Assembly: GCF_006874465.1 (NCBI RefSeq)
Contig: NZ_VIRL01000009.1
Location: 1 to 64,000 of the forward strand
DNA length: 64,000 nt
Direction: 5' to 3'
From: Microbispora bryophytorum
GTDB taxonomy: Bacteria; Actinomycetota; Actinomycetes; Streptosporangiales; Streptosporangiaceae
Positions 31,782 to 39,824 of this stretch are shown here, piece after piece (position 1 is the first letter of the stretch; the number at the start of each line of letters is the position of its first letter). Both the position numbers and the translations under genes were made by a program. Under the pieces are notes generated by a model, which was not told where the DNA came from, ran no database searches, and was given only the letters and a program-made list of their open reading frames with translations.

Positions 31782-32780
31782 GTGAGCCTGAAGGACAAGG
31801 TCGTCGTGGTGACCGGCGCGAGCGGCGGGGTGGGCCGCGCGGTGGTCCGGCAGCTTGGAGCGGAAGGCGCGAAGGTCGCGCTCATCGCACGTGGAGAGGC
31901 CGGCCTCGCCGGCGCCGCCGTGGACGTCGGGGCCGAGGGCGGCACCGGGAAGACCTTCGCCGCGGACGTCTCCGACTACGACCAGGTCCGCCAGGCCGCC
32001 CAGCGGGCCGAGGCTGAGCTGGGCCCGATCGACGTGTGGATCAACATCGCGTTCACGACGGTGTTCGCGCCGTTCCTGGAGATCACTCCCGAGGAGTACG
32101 AGCGCGAGACCAAGGTGACCTATCTCGGCTACGTCTGGGGCACCCGGGTGGCCCTGGAGCTGATGAAGCCGCGTGACAAGGGCGTCATCGTGCAGGCGGG
32201 CTCGGCCCTGGCCTACCGGTCGATCCCGCTGCAGTCGGCGTACTGCGGCGCCAAGCACGCGATCGTCGGGTTCACCGAGTCGGTGCGGACGGAGCTGCTC
32301 GCCGAGGACTCGGGCGTCAAGATCACAGTGGTGCAGCTCCCGGCGCTCAACACCCCGCAGTTCGACTGGGGGCTGAACCGGATGCGGAGGCACGCGCAGC
32401 CGGTGCCGCCGATCTACCAGCCGGAGGTGGCCGCCGACGCGCTCGTCTACGCCGCCGAGCATCCGGAGCGCAAGGAGTACTGGGTCGGCGGGATGACCGC
32501 GGCCACGATCCTGGGTCAGCGGGCGGTGCCCGCCCTGCTCGACCGCTACCTCGCGAGGACCGGGGTGAAGTCGCAGCTCACCGGTGACAAGGCGCCGACC
32601 GGGATCTCGAACCTGTGGGAACCGGCGGACGAGGACAAGGACTACGGAGCGCACGGCGGCTTCGACCGGCGGTCGCGCGGCCGCAGCCTGCAGCTGTGGA
32701 TGTCGCAGCACCGCCGCCTGGTCTCCCTCGCCGGTCTCGGGCTCGCCGCCGTCGCCGGTTTCGGCCTGCGCCGCCGCTGA
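31782..32780 (+). CDS. SDR-family oxidoreductase with C-terminal membrane anchor
   Basis: This 332-residue protein has a classical SDR core: VVVTGASGGVGRAVV, and the catalytic SALAYRS...SAYCGAKH with Ser, Tyr and Lys. The NNAG motif is altered to NIAF. Beyond the core, residues ~240-332 are an extension ending in a hydrophobic helix (LVSLAGLGLAAVAGFGLRRR), so the enzyme should sit on the inner face of the membrane. The GTG start at 31782 follows GAGG. The substrate is unknown, and a lipid- or glycan-linked substrate fits the anchor and context. Confidence 0.87.
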   Translation: MSLKDKVVVVTGASGGVGRAVVRQLGAEGAKVALIARGEAGLAGAAVDVGAEGGTGKTFAADVSDYDQVRQAAQRAEAELGPIDVWINIAFTTVFAPFLEITPEEYERETKVTYLGYVWGTRVALELMKPRDKGVIVQAGSALAYRSIPLQSAYCGAKHAIVGFTESVRTELLAEDSGVKITVVQLPALNTPQFDWGLNRMRRHAQPVPPIYQPEVAADALVYAAEHPERKEYWVGGMTAATILGQRAVPALLDRYLARTGVKSQLTGDKAPTGISNLWEPADEDKDYGAHGGFDRRSRGRSLQLWMSQHRRLVSLAGLGLAAVAGFGLRRR

Positions 32781-32858
32781 GGATCCCAAAGTCCCGACAT
32801 ATCGGGGCATGAACCTTTCGCGGTGATACGAAGGGGCGTACCGGGGTAGTCGGGGGCG

Positions 32859-34685
32859 ATGGACGAGCTTGACTACCGCTTCCTGTGTGAACTCGCCGCC
32901 CAGCTCCGGGTGGACTCGGTCCGGGCCGCCGCGGCCGCCGGCTCGGGCCATCCGACGTCCTCGATGTCGGCGGCCGAGCTGATGGCCGTGCTGCTCGCGC
33001 GGCACCTGCGCGTCGACGTCGCGGATCCGGCCAACCCGGCCAACGACCACCTTGTCTTCTCGAAGGGCCACGCCTCCCCTCTCCTTTACGCGATGCTCAA
33101 GGCCGCCGGGGTCGTCACCGACGAGGAGTTGCTGACCTTCCGCAGGCGCGGCAGCCGTCTGGAGGGCCATCCCACGCCGCAGGTGCCGTTCGTCGACGTG
33201 GCCACGGGTTCGCTGGGCTTCGGCCTGCCCGTGGGGGTGGGGCTGGCGCTGACCGCGCGCAGGCTGGACCGCCTGCCGTACCACGTCTGGGTGTTGTGCG
33301 GCGACAGCGAGCTCGCCGAGGGATCGATGTGGGAGGCGTTCGAGCACGCCGGGCACGAGGGGCTGAACAACCTCACCGTGATCATCGACGTCAACCGGCT
33401 CGGCCAGCGCGGCCCGACCCGGCACGGCTGGGACCTCGGCGCGTACGCCGCCAGGCTCGGCGCCTTCGGCTGGCACACCATCGAGATCGACGGCCACGAC
33501 CCCGGCCAGATCGACTACGCGCTCGCCGACGCCCGGGCCACCCGCCGCCGCCCGACCGCGATCATCGCCAGGACCTGCAAGGGCCGCGGCGTGTCGGCCG
33601 TGGAGAACCGCGAGGGCAAGCACGGCAAGCCGCTGGAGGACGCCGAGCAGGCGCTCGGCGAGCTCGGCGGGACGCGTTCCCTCACCGTCGAGGTCAGCCC
33701 GCCCGACGCCCCGGACACGCCGTACCGGTACGCCGACGGGTCGCTCGACCTGCCGGGATACGAGGTGGGCGAGCGGGTGGCCACACGGACCGCCTTCGGC
33801 GAGGCGCTGGCCGCGCTCGGCACGGCGCGGGGCGACGTCGTCGCCCTCGACGGAGAGGTGGCCGACTCGACCAAGCTGGAGGCCTTCGCCAAGGCGCACC
33901 CGGAGCGGTTCTTCGAGTTCTACATCGCCGAGCAGCAGATGGTCGCCGCCGCCATCGGCATGGCCGCCCGCGGCTGGATCCCCTACGCCGCGACGTTCGC
34001 CGCCTTCCTCACCAGGGCGTACGACTTCGTCCGGATGGCGGCGGTGAGCCGGGCCGGGATCTGCCTGGTGGGGTCGCACGGCGGGGTGTCGATCGGCGAG
34101 GACGGCCCCTCCCAGATGGGCCTGGAGGACCTGGCGGCGTTCCGCGCGGTGCACGGCAGCACCGTGCTGTACCCCTGCGACGCGAACCAGACCGCCCGGC
34201 TGGTGGCGGACATGGCCGCCATGGAGGGCGTCCGCTATCTGCGGACGACCCGGGGCGAGACGCCGGTGATCTACGGCCCCGGCGAGGAGTTCCCGGTGGG
34301 CGGCTGCAAGATCCTGCGCACCGGCGGCCATGCGACCGTCGTGGCCGCGGGCGTCGCCGTGCACGAGGCCCTGGCCGCGGCCGACCTGCTCGCCGAGGAC
34401 GGCGTCTGCGTCACCGTGATCGACGCGTACTCGATCAAGCCGCTGGACTCGGCCGAACTGGTCGAGATGGCCAGGGCGACCGGGAGGGTCGTCACGGTGG
34501 AGGACCACTGGCCGGAGGGCGGGCTGGGCGACGCCGTGCTCTCGGCGCTCGCCGACGCGCCGGTGCCGGTGCGCAAGCTGGGGGTCTCGCGCATGCCCGG
34601 CAGCGCGACCGCACAGGAGCAGCTGGAGGACGCCGGCATCGACAGGGGCGCCATCCGCGAGGCCGTCCTGTCCCTGCTCCGGTGA
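32859..34685 (+). CDS. Transketolase (short form)
   Basis: This 608-residue thiamine-diphosphate enzyme moves two-carbon units in the pentose phosphate pathway. It is shorter than the usual ~700-residue bacterial form and resembles the shorter transketolase group. Visible sites are GSGHPTSSMS and SKGHASPLLYA (active-site His), GDSELAEGSMWEA...NNLTVIIDVN (metal/diphosphate), the central EFYIAEQQMVAAAIGMA (catalytic Glu), and the C-terminal TVIDAYSIKPLD. The ATG at 32859 lies 79 bases after the SDR gene, so it could have its own promoter. Next to hldE, it could supply sedoheptulose 7-phosphate. Confidence 0.93.
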   Translation: MDELDYRFLCELAAQLRVDSVRAAAAAGSGHPTSSMSAAELMAVLLARHLRVDVADPANPANDHLVFSKGHASPLLYAMLKAAGVVTDEELLTFRRRGSRLEGHPTPQVPFVDVATGSLGFGLPVGVGLALTARRLDRLPYHVWVLCGDSELAEGSMWEAFEHAGHEGLNNLTVIIDVNRLGQRGPTRHGWDLGAYAARLGAFGWHTIEIDGHDPGQIDYALADARATRRRPTAIIARTCKGRGVSAVENREGKHGKPLEDAEQALGELGGTRSLTVEVSPPDAPDTPYRYADGSLDLPGYEVGERVATRTAFGEALAALGTARGDVVALDGEVADSTKLEAFAKAHPERFFEFYIAEQQMVAAAIGMAARGWIPYAATFAAFLTRAYDFVRMAAVSRAGICLVGSHGGVSIGEDGPSQMGLEDLAAFRAVHGSTVLYPCDANQTARLVADMAAMEGVRYLRTTRGETPVIYGPGEEFPVGGCKILRTGGHATVVAAGVAVHEALAAADLLAEDGVCVTVIDAYSIKPLDSAELVEMARATGRVVTVEDHWPEGGLGDAVLSALADAPVPVRKLGVSRMPGSATAQEQLEDAGIDRGAIREAVLSLLR

Positions 34686-34759
34686 AGGCCCCGGTGAACG
34701 CTCTCTTGGAGGCTCTGTTGGACGCGTGCCGCCTGGAGCGAGCCGCCGTCCACGTGAAA

Positions 34760-34799
34760 GCGCCGCCGGCGGCCCCTTCTCAGGGGCGGCCGGCGGCGC
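34760..34799. terminator. Bidirectional terminator after transketolase
   Basis: 17-base arms with one mismatch (34760-34776 with 34783-34799), six-base loop, between convergent transketolase and ChaB genes. Confidence 0.85.
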
Positions 34800-34809
34800 A
34801 TGGAAGAGA

Positions 34810-35202
34810 TCAGCGAGCCTTGGCGGTCGCCTTGCGGTTGGCCTTCTTGATGGCGTCCACGAGCTCGTCCTTGGTCATCCTGGATCGCCCGGAGATGCCG
34901 AGACGGCCGGCCACCTCGTAGAGATGCTGCTTGGAGGCGTTCGCGTCGACGCCCTCGGCCGTCTTGCCCTGCTTCGGCGTGCCCTTCTCCGCCTGCTCGT
35001 CCGACGGTCCGCGCCCCTTCTTCCTCTCCCAGTGGTCACCCACCTTCTCGTAGGAGTGCTTGAGCGCGGCGAACGCCGTACGGTGGGCGCGCTGGCCCTC
35101 GCCGTACGTCTCGACGGCGGAGTCGTGCGCCTTGATCCACGTCTCCTGGGCCCCCTTGGGTGAGCGCTCCAGGGTCGAGGGCAGTTCCTTACGTCCTGGC
35201 AT
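34810..35202 (-). CDS. ChaB-family protein with Rho-N/SAP-like C-terminus
   Basis: This 130-residue basic protein has a ChaB domain at ~1-60 (MPGRKELPSTLERSPKGAQETW, then AFAALKHSYEKVGDHWERK). An acidic/charged linker and a C-terminal helical motif (KQHLYEVAGRLGISGRSRMTKDELVDAIKKANRK) follow, the latter of the Rho N-terminal/SAP type that binds nucleic acid. It ends in a Lys/Ala-rich tail. Such proteins are abundant stress-induced actinomycete proteins. It is downstream of the DUF6458 gene (47-base gap), probably the same operon. Confidence 0.9.
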   Translation of the reverse strand: MPGRKELPSTLERSPKGAQETWIKAHDSAVETYGEGQRAHRTAFAALKHSYEKVGDHWERKKGRGPSDEQAEKGTPKQGKTAEGVDANASKQHLYEVAGRLGISGRSRMTKDELVDAIKKANRKATAKAR

Positions 35203-35249
35203 GGTCCATGCCTCCCTTCAGACCGTCGGAAGTCCGTCGGAGGGGGTCA

Positions 35250-35510
35250 TCAGATGGTGGGGTCGTCGTAGCGCCTCTCCTCGTACACGTGACGGCGGGT
35301 GGCGGCGGCGTCCACGGGGGCGGCGGCGGTGACGGTGGTCCTGCGGCGGACCGTCGTCAGGCGCCAGATGCCGAAGAGCAGCCCGGCCAGACCGCCCACC
35401 ATGAGGATCACCCCGATCACCTGGATGTCGAGGCCCGCGATGGTGAAGTCGACCGCCCAGGTGAGGATGGCCCCCAGCATGATGAGGATGATGCTTCCGG
35501 CGATGGTCAT
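35250..35510 (-). CDS. DUF6458-family small membrane protein
   Basis: This 86-residue protein has two membrane helices (MTIAGSIILIMLGAILTWAV and VIGVILMVGGLAGLLFGIW) and a basic cytosolic tail, the pattern of DUF6458. Function is unknown. The ATG at 35510 follows AAGGAGGA. A GTTT-N14-GGATAG element upstream is a near match to the SigB-type promoter. Confidence 0.88.
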   Translation of the reverse strand: MTIAGSIILIMLGAILTWAVDFTIAGLDIQVIGVILMVGGLAGLLFGIWRLTTVRRRTTVTAAAPVDAAATRRHVYEERRYDDPTI

Positions 35511-35534
35511 GGCGTTCCTCCTTCGCCTTCTGCT

Positions 35535-35558
35535 CTATCCCCTCCACGGATTCCAAAC
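35535..35558 (-). promoter_or_regulatory. Near-SigB-type promoter of the DUF6458-ChaB operon
   Basis: On the minus strand GTTT, 14 bases, then GGATAG, ending 24 bases before the ATG. It differs from GGGTAG at one position. Confidence 0.4.
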
Positions 35559-35587
35559 GTCGCGTGCGGTGCCCCGCATAGGGCAGC

Positions 35588-36118
35588 ATGCAAGTCATGA
35601 CCGATACCCCCATTGTGGTGATGGGACTCATGGGCGCGGGGAAGAGCACCGTCGCCCGGCAGCTCGCCGACGCGCTCGGCCGTCCCATGCGCGACAGCGA
35701 CGCCGATCTGGAGGCCAGGTACGGCACGACCGCCGCCGCGATGGCCGCCGGTGTCGGCGCGGACGAGCTGCACGCCCGGGAGGCGCTGGTGCTGCGGGAG
35801 GCGCTGGCGGCCCGTCCCACCCCTGTCATCGCGGCCGCCGCCAGCACGGTCGAGGATCCCGAGACGCGCCGGGCCCTGGCCTCCGCCTTCGTGGTCTTCC
35901 TCGACGGCCCGCCCGAGGTGCTGGCCGAGCGGATGAAGTCGAGCCCCCACCGCCCCCACTTCAAGCCCGACCTCGTACGCATGCTGACCGAGCAGCGCGA
36001 CCTGCGGCTGCCGCGGTTCCGTGAGGTGGCGGACCTGACTGTGGACCCCTCCACGAACACACCTGAGGAGATCGCGGCCACGGTGCTCGCGCGTCTCGAC
36101 AGCGCGAAGACCCGCTGA
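35588..36118 (+). CDS. Shikimate kinase/gluconokinase-like P-loop kinase
   Basis: This 176-residue P-loop small-molecule kinase has Walker A GLMGAGKST near the N-terminus. RDSDADLEARYG stands where shikimate kinase has its substrate Asp pair, VIAAAASTVED follows, and an R-containing lid (AERMKSSPHRPHFKPD) is visible. The organisation is that of shikimate kinase/AroK and gluconokinase. The lid region with HRPHF is closer to gluconokinase-like proteins; the substrate is not settled. The ATG at 35588 is listed; an ATG at 35597 is as likely because neither has a strong ribosome site. Confidence 0.75.
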   Translation: MQVMTDTPIVVMGLMGAGKSTVARQLADALGRPMRDSDADLEARYGTTAAAMAAGVGADELHAREALVLREALAARPTPVIAAAASTVEDPETRRALASAFVVFLDGPPEVLAERMKSSPHRPHFKPDLVRMLTEQRDLRLPRFREVADLTVDPSTNTPEEIAATVLARLDSAKTR

Positions 36119-36173
36119 AACTCCCTGCGGAGATGACGAACCCGCCCGGCTCTGGGGGGTCATACAGGCGGGG

Positions 36174-36641
36174 TCAGCCGACGGCGATGCGCATCTGGTG
36201 CGGGACGACGGGCAGCGGCGACGGGCAGCCCGCCCCGGCGAGGAACCACACGGTCTTGCCGCCCCGGCCCGAACCGGCCACTCCCCAGTCGTCGGCGAGT
36301 TCGTCCACGATGAGCAGGCCACGGCCGCCGATGGAGTCGAGGTCCGCCTCGCGCTGGTTCGGCACACCCTCGCCCTGGTCGAAGACCTCGCCGTACACCC
36401 AGGTGCCGTTGCTGCCGAGCCGGAGGGTGAAGACGTTCCCGCCGTGCCGTACGACGTTGGAGGCGAGCTCGCTCACGATGAGGGAGCAGTCGTCGACGAG
36501 CTCGTCCAGCCCCCATCGGCCGAGCTCGCGGCGGACCAGGGCGCGCGCCTCGGCGACACTCGCGCCGACGGCGGGCAGGAGGCATTCCGCGGTCCAGACG
36601 GGGGCCGGGTTGACCGGCGCCGTACCGAAGGGGAGAGTCAC
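36174..36641 (-). CDS. RsbW/SpoIIAB-like ATP-binding protein (serine kinase family)
   Basis: This 155-residue protein has a GHKL ATPase domain of the anti-sigma/serine-kinase type. The N-box is DDCSLIVSELASNVVRHGG (E..N), then VFDQGEGVP (D-x-G) and SIGGRGLLIVDELADDWGV (G-x-GL lid), with GKTVWFL at the end. Such proteins bind sigma factors or anti-sigma antagonists in actinomycete partner-switching systems, but no sigma factor gene or antagonist is adjacent. The GTG at 36641 follows AAGGAGG; upstream in-frame residues overlap the promoter. A perfect CebR-type operator lies 20 bases upstream. Confidence 0.88.
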   Translation of the reverse strand: MTLPFGTAPVNPAPVWTAECLLPAVGASVAEARALVRRELGRWGLDELVDDCSLIVSELASNVVRHGGNVFTLRLGSNGTWVYGEVFDQGEGVPNQREADLDSIGGRGLLIVDELADDWGVAGSGRGGKTVWFLAGAGCPSPLPVVPHQMRIAVG

Positions 36642-37009
36642 GCGCGCCTCCTTAGGCTCATGGGAGCGCTCCCACGGCTCAAGATACGGCACGCACCGTG
36701 GTCATGTGAATTCATAGAAACAAGATTGTTTCCGGTCAATGCCCGATCCGTGGTGGCCGCGAAGGAGAAAATACCGGCGGTCTCGCGCGCCGCGCCGCGA
36801 GTGCGCACGTCAGCGGCGCCCCATCCGACACTCCCGGCCCGTGCCGTCCGGCTGGGGACACGCCCGCGCGGTCGGCGCCGATCTGAAAATAAGTGAAATA
36901 CGCCCATCCCTGGCCTTCATTGCGCCCAGACCGAATCTTCGCGCATGCCCCGTCATGAGATATAAGTACCTGTTCGTCCCCACGCGCCCTCACACCCGAG
37001 CACGGTGAC
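36642..37009. other. Intergenic stretch, 368 bases, holding the promoter of the ATPase gene
   Basis: Next to the operator at 36661 the DNA is AT-richer (36700-36735). The rest has no supported gene. A near-duplicate of about 15 bases (ACCCGAGCRCGGTGA) occurs twice near 36996-37024, the second copy covering the end of the epimerase gene. Confidence 0.5.
36661..36674. promoter_or_regulatory. Perfect CebR/CelR operator
   Basis: TGGGAGCGCTCCCA is identical to the 14-bp palindrome bound by the cellobiose-responsive LacI-family repressors CebR of Streptomyces and CelR of Thermobifida. It lies 20-33 bases before the GTG of the RsbW-like gene, where a repressor would block it. Confidence 0.75.
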
Positions 37010-37948
37010 TCACCCGAGCGCGGTGATCCCCCAGCGGTGGGCGACCCGCTCCCCCGGGGCCAGGCGCGCCAGGCACTCGCCGGTCGCGAAGGCGTTCGGC
37101 GGGCAGCTCATCGGCTCGACCGCCACACCGGCCCGCCGGTACGGCTCGGCCAGCGTGTCCCCGGTGAAGACCTGAAGCCATTCGACGCCGGGCGCGGCCC
37201 ACAACTCCACGCCCCGGGAGCCGTCGGCGGCCCGGAGCCGGGCCCGCACCAGCCCGTCGCCGTCGCGCCGCAGGGATGTGTAGGGGGTGTCGAGCACCGT
37301 GCCGCCGATGCGGCGTCCCTCGCGGAAGTCGTACTCCGTGCCCTCGACGGGGCGGCGGCCGACCGGGATCTTCTGCTCGTCCACCGGGGTCCACTCGGCC
37401 GCGGGCACCTCCAGCACGGCGTCGTCCACCGTCTTGTCACCGAGGGTGAGGTAGGGGTGCGCGCCCATGCCGTACGGCGCGACGCCGTCCCCCACGTTGA
37501 CGGCCGACACCTCGACCTCCAGGCCCGCCTCCCCCAGGGCGTACGACGCCGTCAGGTCGAGCACGTGGGGATAGCCGAGCTGGGGGAACAGCCGCAGCCC
37601 GAGCCGGATCGAGGCGTCGTCCCGGTCGAGGACCGTCCAGGGCATCAGGCGGGCGAAGCCGTGCGCGGCGTTGCCGGTCCCGGGCTCGGTGATCGCGAGC
37701 TGCCTGCTCTCACCGTCGAAGTCGTACCTGCCGTCGCGCACCCGGTTGGGCCAGGGCAGCAGCAACTGCCCGGCGCCGCCCACCGGCCGCGCGTCCGCGG
37801 GGTACGACATGACCAGCGGCCGTTCGTCGTAGGTCAGGGCGCGCAGGCCCCCGCCCACCTCGGTGAGGGTCGCCGCGTATCCGTGCGCGGCGATCGTGTG
37901 CTGCGTGCCGGTCGGGGGAACGGGTTCGCGAACCGCTGGTTCTGTCAT
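37010..37948 (-). CDS. Aldose 1-epimerase-family protein
   Basis: This 312-residue beta-sandwich enzyme is of the galactose-mutarotase-like group, interconverting alpha and beta anomers of sugars. Active-site blocks are LLPWPNRVRDGRY, NAAHGFARLMPW (His), APYGMGAHPYL (His) and VAVEPMSCPPNAF (Glu). The ATG at 37948 has a weak GAGGG box. It stands alone. It could act on the same sugars as the ABC importer loci, but nothing links it to them directly. Confidence 0.9.
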   Translation of the reverse strand: MTEPAVREPVPPTGTQHTIAAHGYAATLTEVGGGLRALTYDERPLVMSYPADARPVGGAGQLLLPWPNRVRDGRYDFDGESRQLAITEPGTGNAAHGFARLMPWTVLDRDDASIRLGLRLFPQLGYPHVLDLTASYALGEAGLEVEVSAVNVGDGVAPYGMGAHPYLTLGDKTVDDAVLEVPAAEWTPVDEQKIPVGRRPVEGTEYDFREGRRIGGTVLDTPYTSLRRDGDGLVRARLRAADGSRGVELWAAPGVEWLQVFTGDTLAEPYRRAGVAVEPMSCPPNAFATGECLARLAPGERVAHRWGITALG

Positions 37949-38035
37949 GAGAGGGATTTTCCCATCCGTCCCAGGACACTCACAGAGGGCGCTCTCGGGC
38001 TGTGAGCCCGGCGGACCGGGCCCACGTCCTGGGCG

Positions 38036-38272
38036 TCACGAGGAGAGCGTCTGGCCCGTCAGTCCCTCCTGCGCGGTGAGAAGCGCGCGCAGCTCCTCCG
38101 CGCTCTCGCCGCATGCGGTCATGATCAGGCCCCGGTCCATCTCGATCCGGGACAGCGACCGGGTCAGCCGGGTCGCGTACCAGCGGCCGGCGTCGCTCCT
38201 CCAGATCGACCATCGACCGGCGTACTCGCTGCTCAGTTGTCTCCAGGCAGCGTCCTCGGCTGAGAACCGCAC
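38036..38272 (-). CDS. Small protein with IWRSDxGRWYATR motif (paralogue)
   Basis: This 78-residue protein of unknown function shares the core RWSIWRSDAGRWYATRLT with the small protein at 12484-12711. Here no XRE gene is adjacent. The downstream end is an acidic helix (ESAEELRALLTAQEGL). No clear ribosome site was found, so the start is uncertain. Confidence 0.6.
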   Translation of the reverse strand: MRFSAEDAAWRQLSSEYAGRWSIWRSDAGRWYATRLTRSLSRIEMDRGLIMTACGESAEELRALLTAQEGLTGQTLSS

Positions 38273-38630
38273 TGGTCACCACCTCCAGGCTCGGTGCCGG
38301 GAGACAACGGTGTGCTCATCCGGACACGATTGGTAGTGAAAAGCGGTCTCCCCCTTCGGGCGGTGCCGCCACCCCGGCATCGGTGAAGATCTTCCGCCGG
38401 TTGCGGTGACTTCACCACGACTTGATCCCTGTTCCTCCCGTACCACCCGTGTCATGCCCGGCCCCGGAACGACGCTGGTGTTCGCGGGGCAGGGGTGGCC
38501 GGGCGTACGGCGATGCCCGCAGCAAACGTCCCCTCTCTGGTCACACCGGACACGGTTTTACTACCTTGCCGGACGGAAAGTCAGGGGAGAGATTCAAGAG
38601 AACCGATATCCAGCGAAGGGAAGGTCACCC
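38273..38630. other. Intergenic stretch, 358 bases, upstream of the P450 gene
   Basis: No gene, tRNA or strong hairpin is supported. The segment 38545-38610 is AT-richer and is the likely promoter of the P450 gene. Confidence 0.45.
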
Positions 38631-39806
38631 ATGCCCGGACTCCCTCGGCTGCCGTTCGAGCGGCCGGACGTCCTGGAGATATCCCCCGGCTTCGGCGAGC
38701 TGCGGGTCAGAGCGCCGATCACCAAGGTCACGACCGCCATGGGCGACGAGGCGTGGCTGATCACGGGCTACGAGGAGATCCGGCAGGTGTTCGCCGACGA
38801 CAGGTTCGGCCGCTCCCACCCGGCCCCCGAGACCGCGGCCCGCCTGTCGAACAACGCCCTGCTCGGCGGCCCGACCGGCGAATACGCCACGGAGCGGTCC
38901 GTCCACAAAGAGATGCGGCGCCTGCTCGGCCCCGCGTTCTCGGCCCGGCGCATGCGGAGGTTGTCGGACCGGATCGGGTCGCTGGTCGGGAACCTGCTCG
39001 ACGGGCTCGCCGAGCAGGGCCCGCCCGCGGACCTGCACGCCGGCCTGTCGCTCCCGCTGCCGATCCAGGTGATCTGCGAGCTCCTCGGCGTGCCGTACGA
39101 GGACAGGGACAGGTTCCGGGCCATGGCCGAGGCGATGACCGACCTGACCCACCCCGAGCGGTCCGCCGCGGCCCAGATGGAGATGAACGCCTACACCTAC
39201 GAGATCGTGAAGGCGAAGCGCGACGACCCGGGCGAGGACGTCTACTCCGACCTGGCGAACGCCTCGCTGCCGGAGGACGACGTCGCCAGGATCGCGGGCG
39301 GCCTGCTGTTCGCCGGCCACGAGACCACGGTCAACCAGATCGACTACGGCGTGCTGCTGTTCCTGCGCAACCCGGCCCAGCGCGACGCGCTGCTGAGCGA
39401 CCCCTCCCTCGTGGACGGCGCGGTCGAGGAGATCATGCGGGTCGCCTCGCCGAGCGAACACGGGCTGGTGCGCTACGCGCACGAGGACGTCGAGGTCGCG
39501 GGCGTGCTGATCCGGGCGGGCGAGCTGGTCATGCTGTCCACTCCGGCGGCCAACAGGGACGAGCGCGCCTACTCCGACCCCGACATGTTCGACATCCTGC
39601 GGTCCGATCCCCAGCCGCACGTCGGGTTCGGCCACGGGCCGCACCACTGTCTCGGGGCGTCCCTGGCGCGGATCGAACTCCGCGCGGTCTTCGGCTCCCT
39701 GTTCACACGCTTCCCCACGCTGGCGCTCGCGGTGCCGTACGAGGAGCTGCAGGCGCACACCGACAGGCTGGCCGGAGGGTTCCCCGCGCTGCCCGTCACG
39801 TGGTGA
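38631..39806 (+). CDS. Cytochrome P450 (CYP)
   Basis: This is a 391-residue soluble bacterial P450. The oxygen-binding I-helix is GGLLFAGHETTVNQI, the K-helix ExxR is in VEEIMRVASP, and the haem loop GFGHGPHHCLGASLAR holds the Cys ligand. The size and motifs are those of actinomycete class I P450s such as the CYP105/107-like groups; I cannot assign a subfamily. The ATG at 38631 follows GAAGGGAAGG. No ferredoxin or reductase gene is next to it, and no biosynthetic cluster surrounds it, so it must borrow redox partners. Confidence 0.95.
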   Translation: MPGLPRLPFERPDVLEISPGFGELRVRAPITKVTTAMGDEAWLITGYEEIRQVFADDRFGRSHPAPETAARLSNNALLGGPTGEYATERSVHKEMRRLLGPAFSARRMRRLSDRIGSLVGNLLDGLAEQGPPADLHAGLSLPLPIQVICELLGVPYEDRDRFRAMAEAMTDLTHPERSAAAQMEMNAYTYEIVKAKRDDPGEDVYSDLANASLPEDDVARIAGGLLFAGHETTVNQIDYGVLLFLRNPAQRDALLSDPSLVDGAVEEIMRVASPSEHGLVRYAHEDVEVAGVLIRAGELVMLSTPAANRDERAYSDPDMFDILRSDPQPHVGFGHGPHHCLGASLARIELRAVFGSLFTRFPTLALAVPYEELQAHTDRLAGGFPALPVTW

Positions 39807-39824
39807 ACGTCAGCAGGGTCATGG

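Noticed and set aside
31704-34508. A 934-codon minus-strand frame opposite the SDR and transketolase genes
   Set aside because: It is rich in Arg/His/Gly without domains and opposes two clear genes; it is codon-bias shadow.
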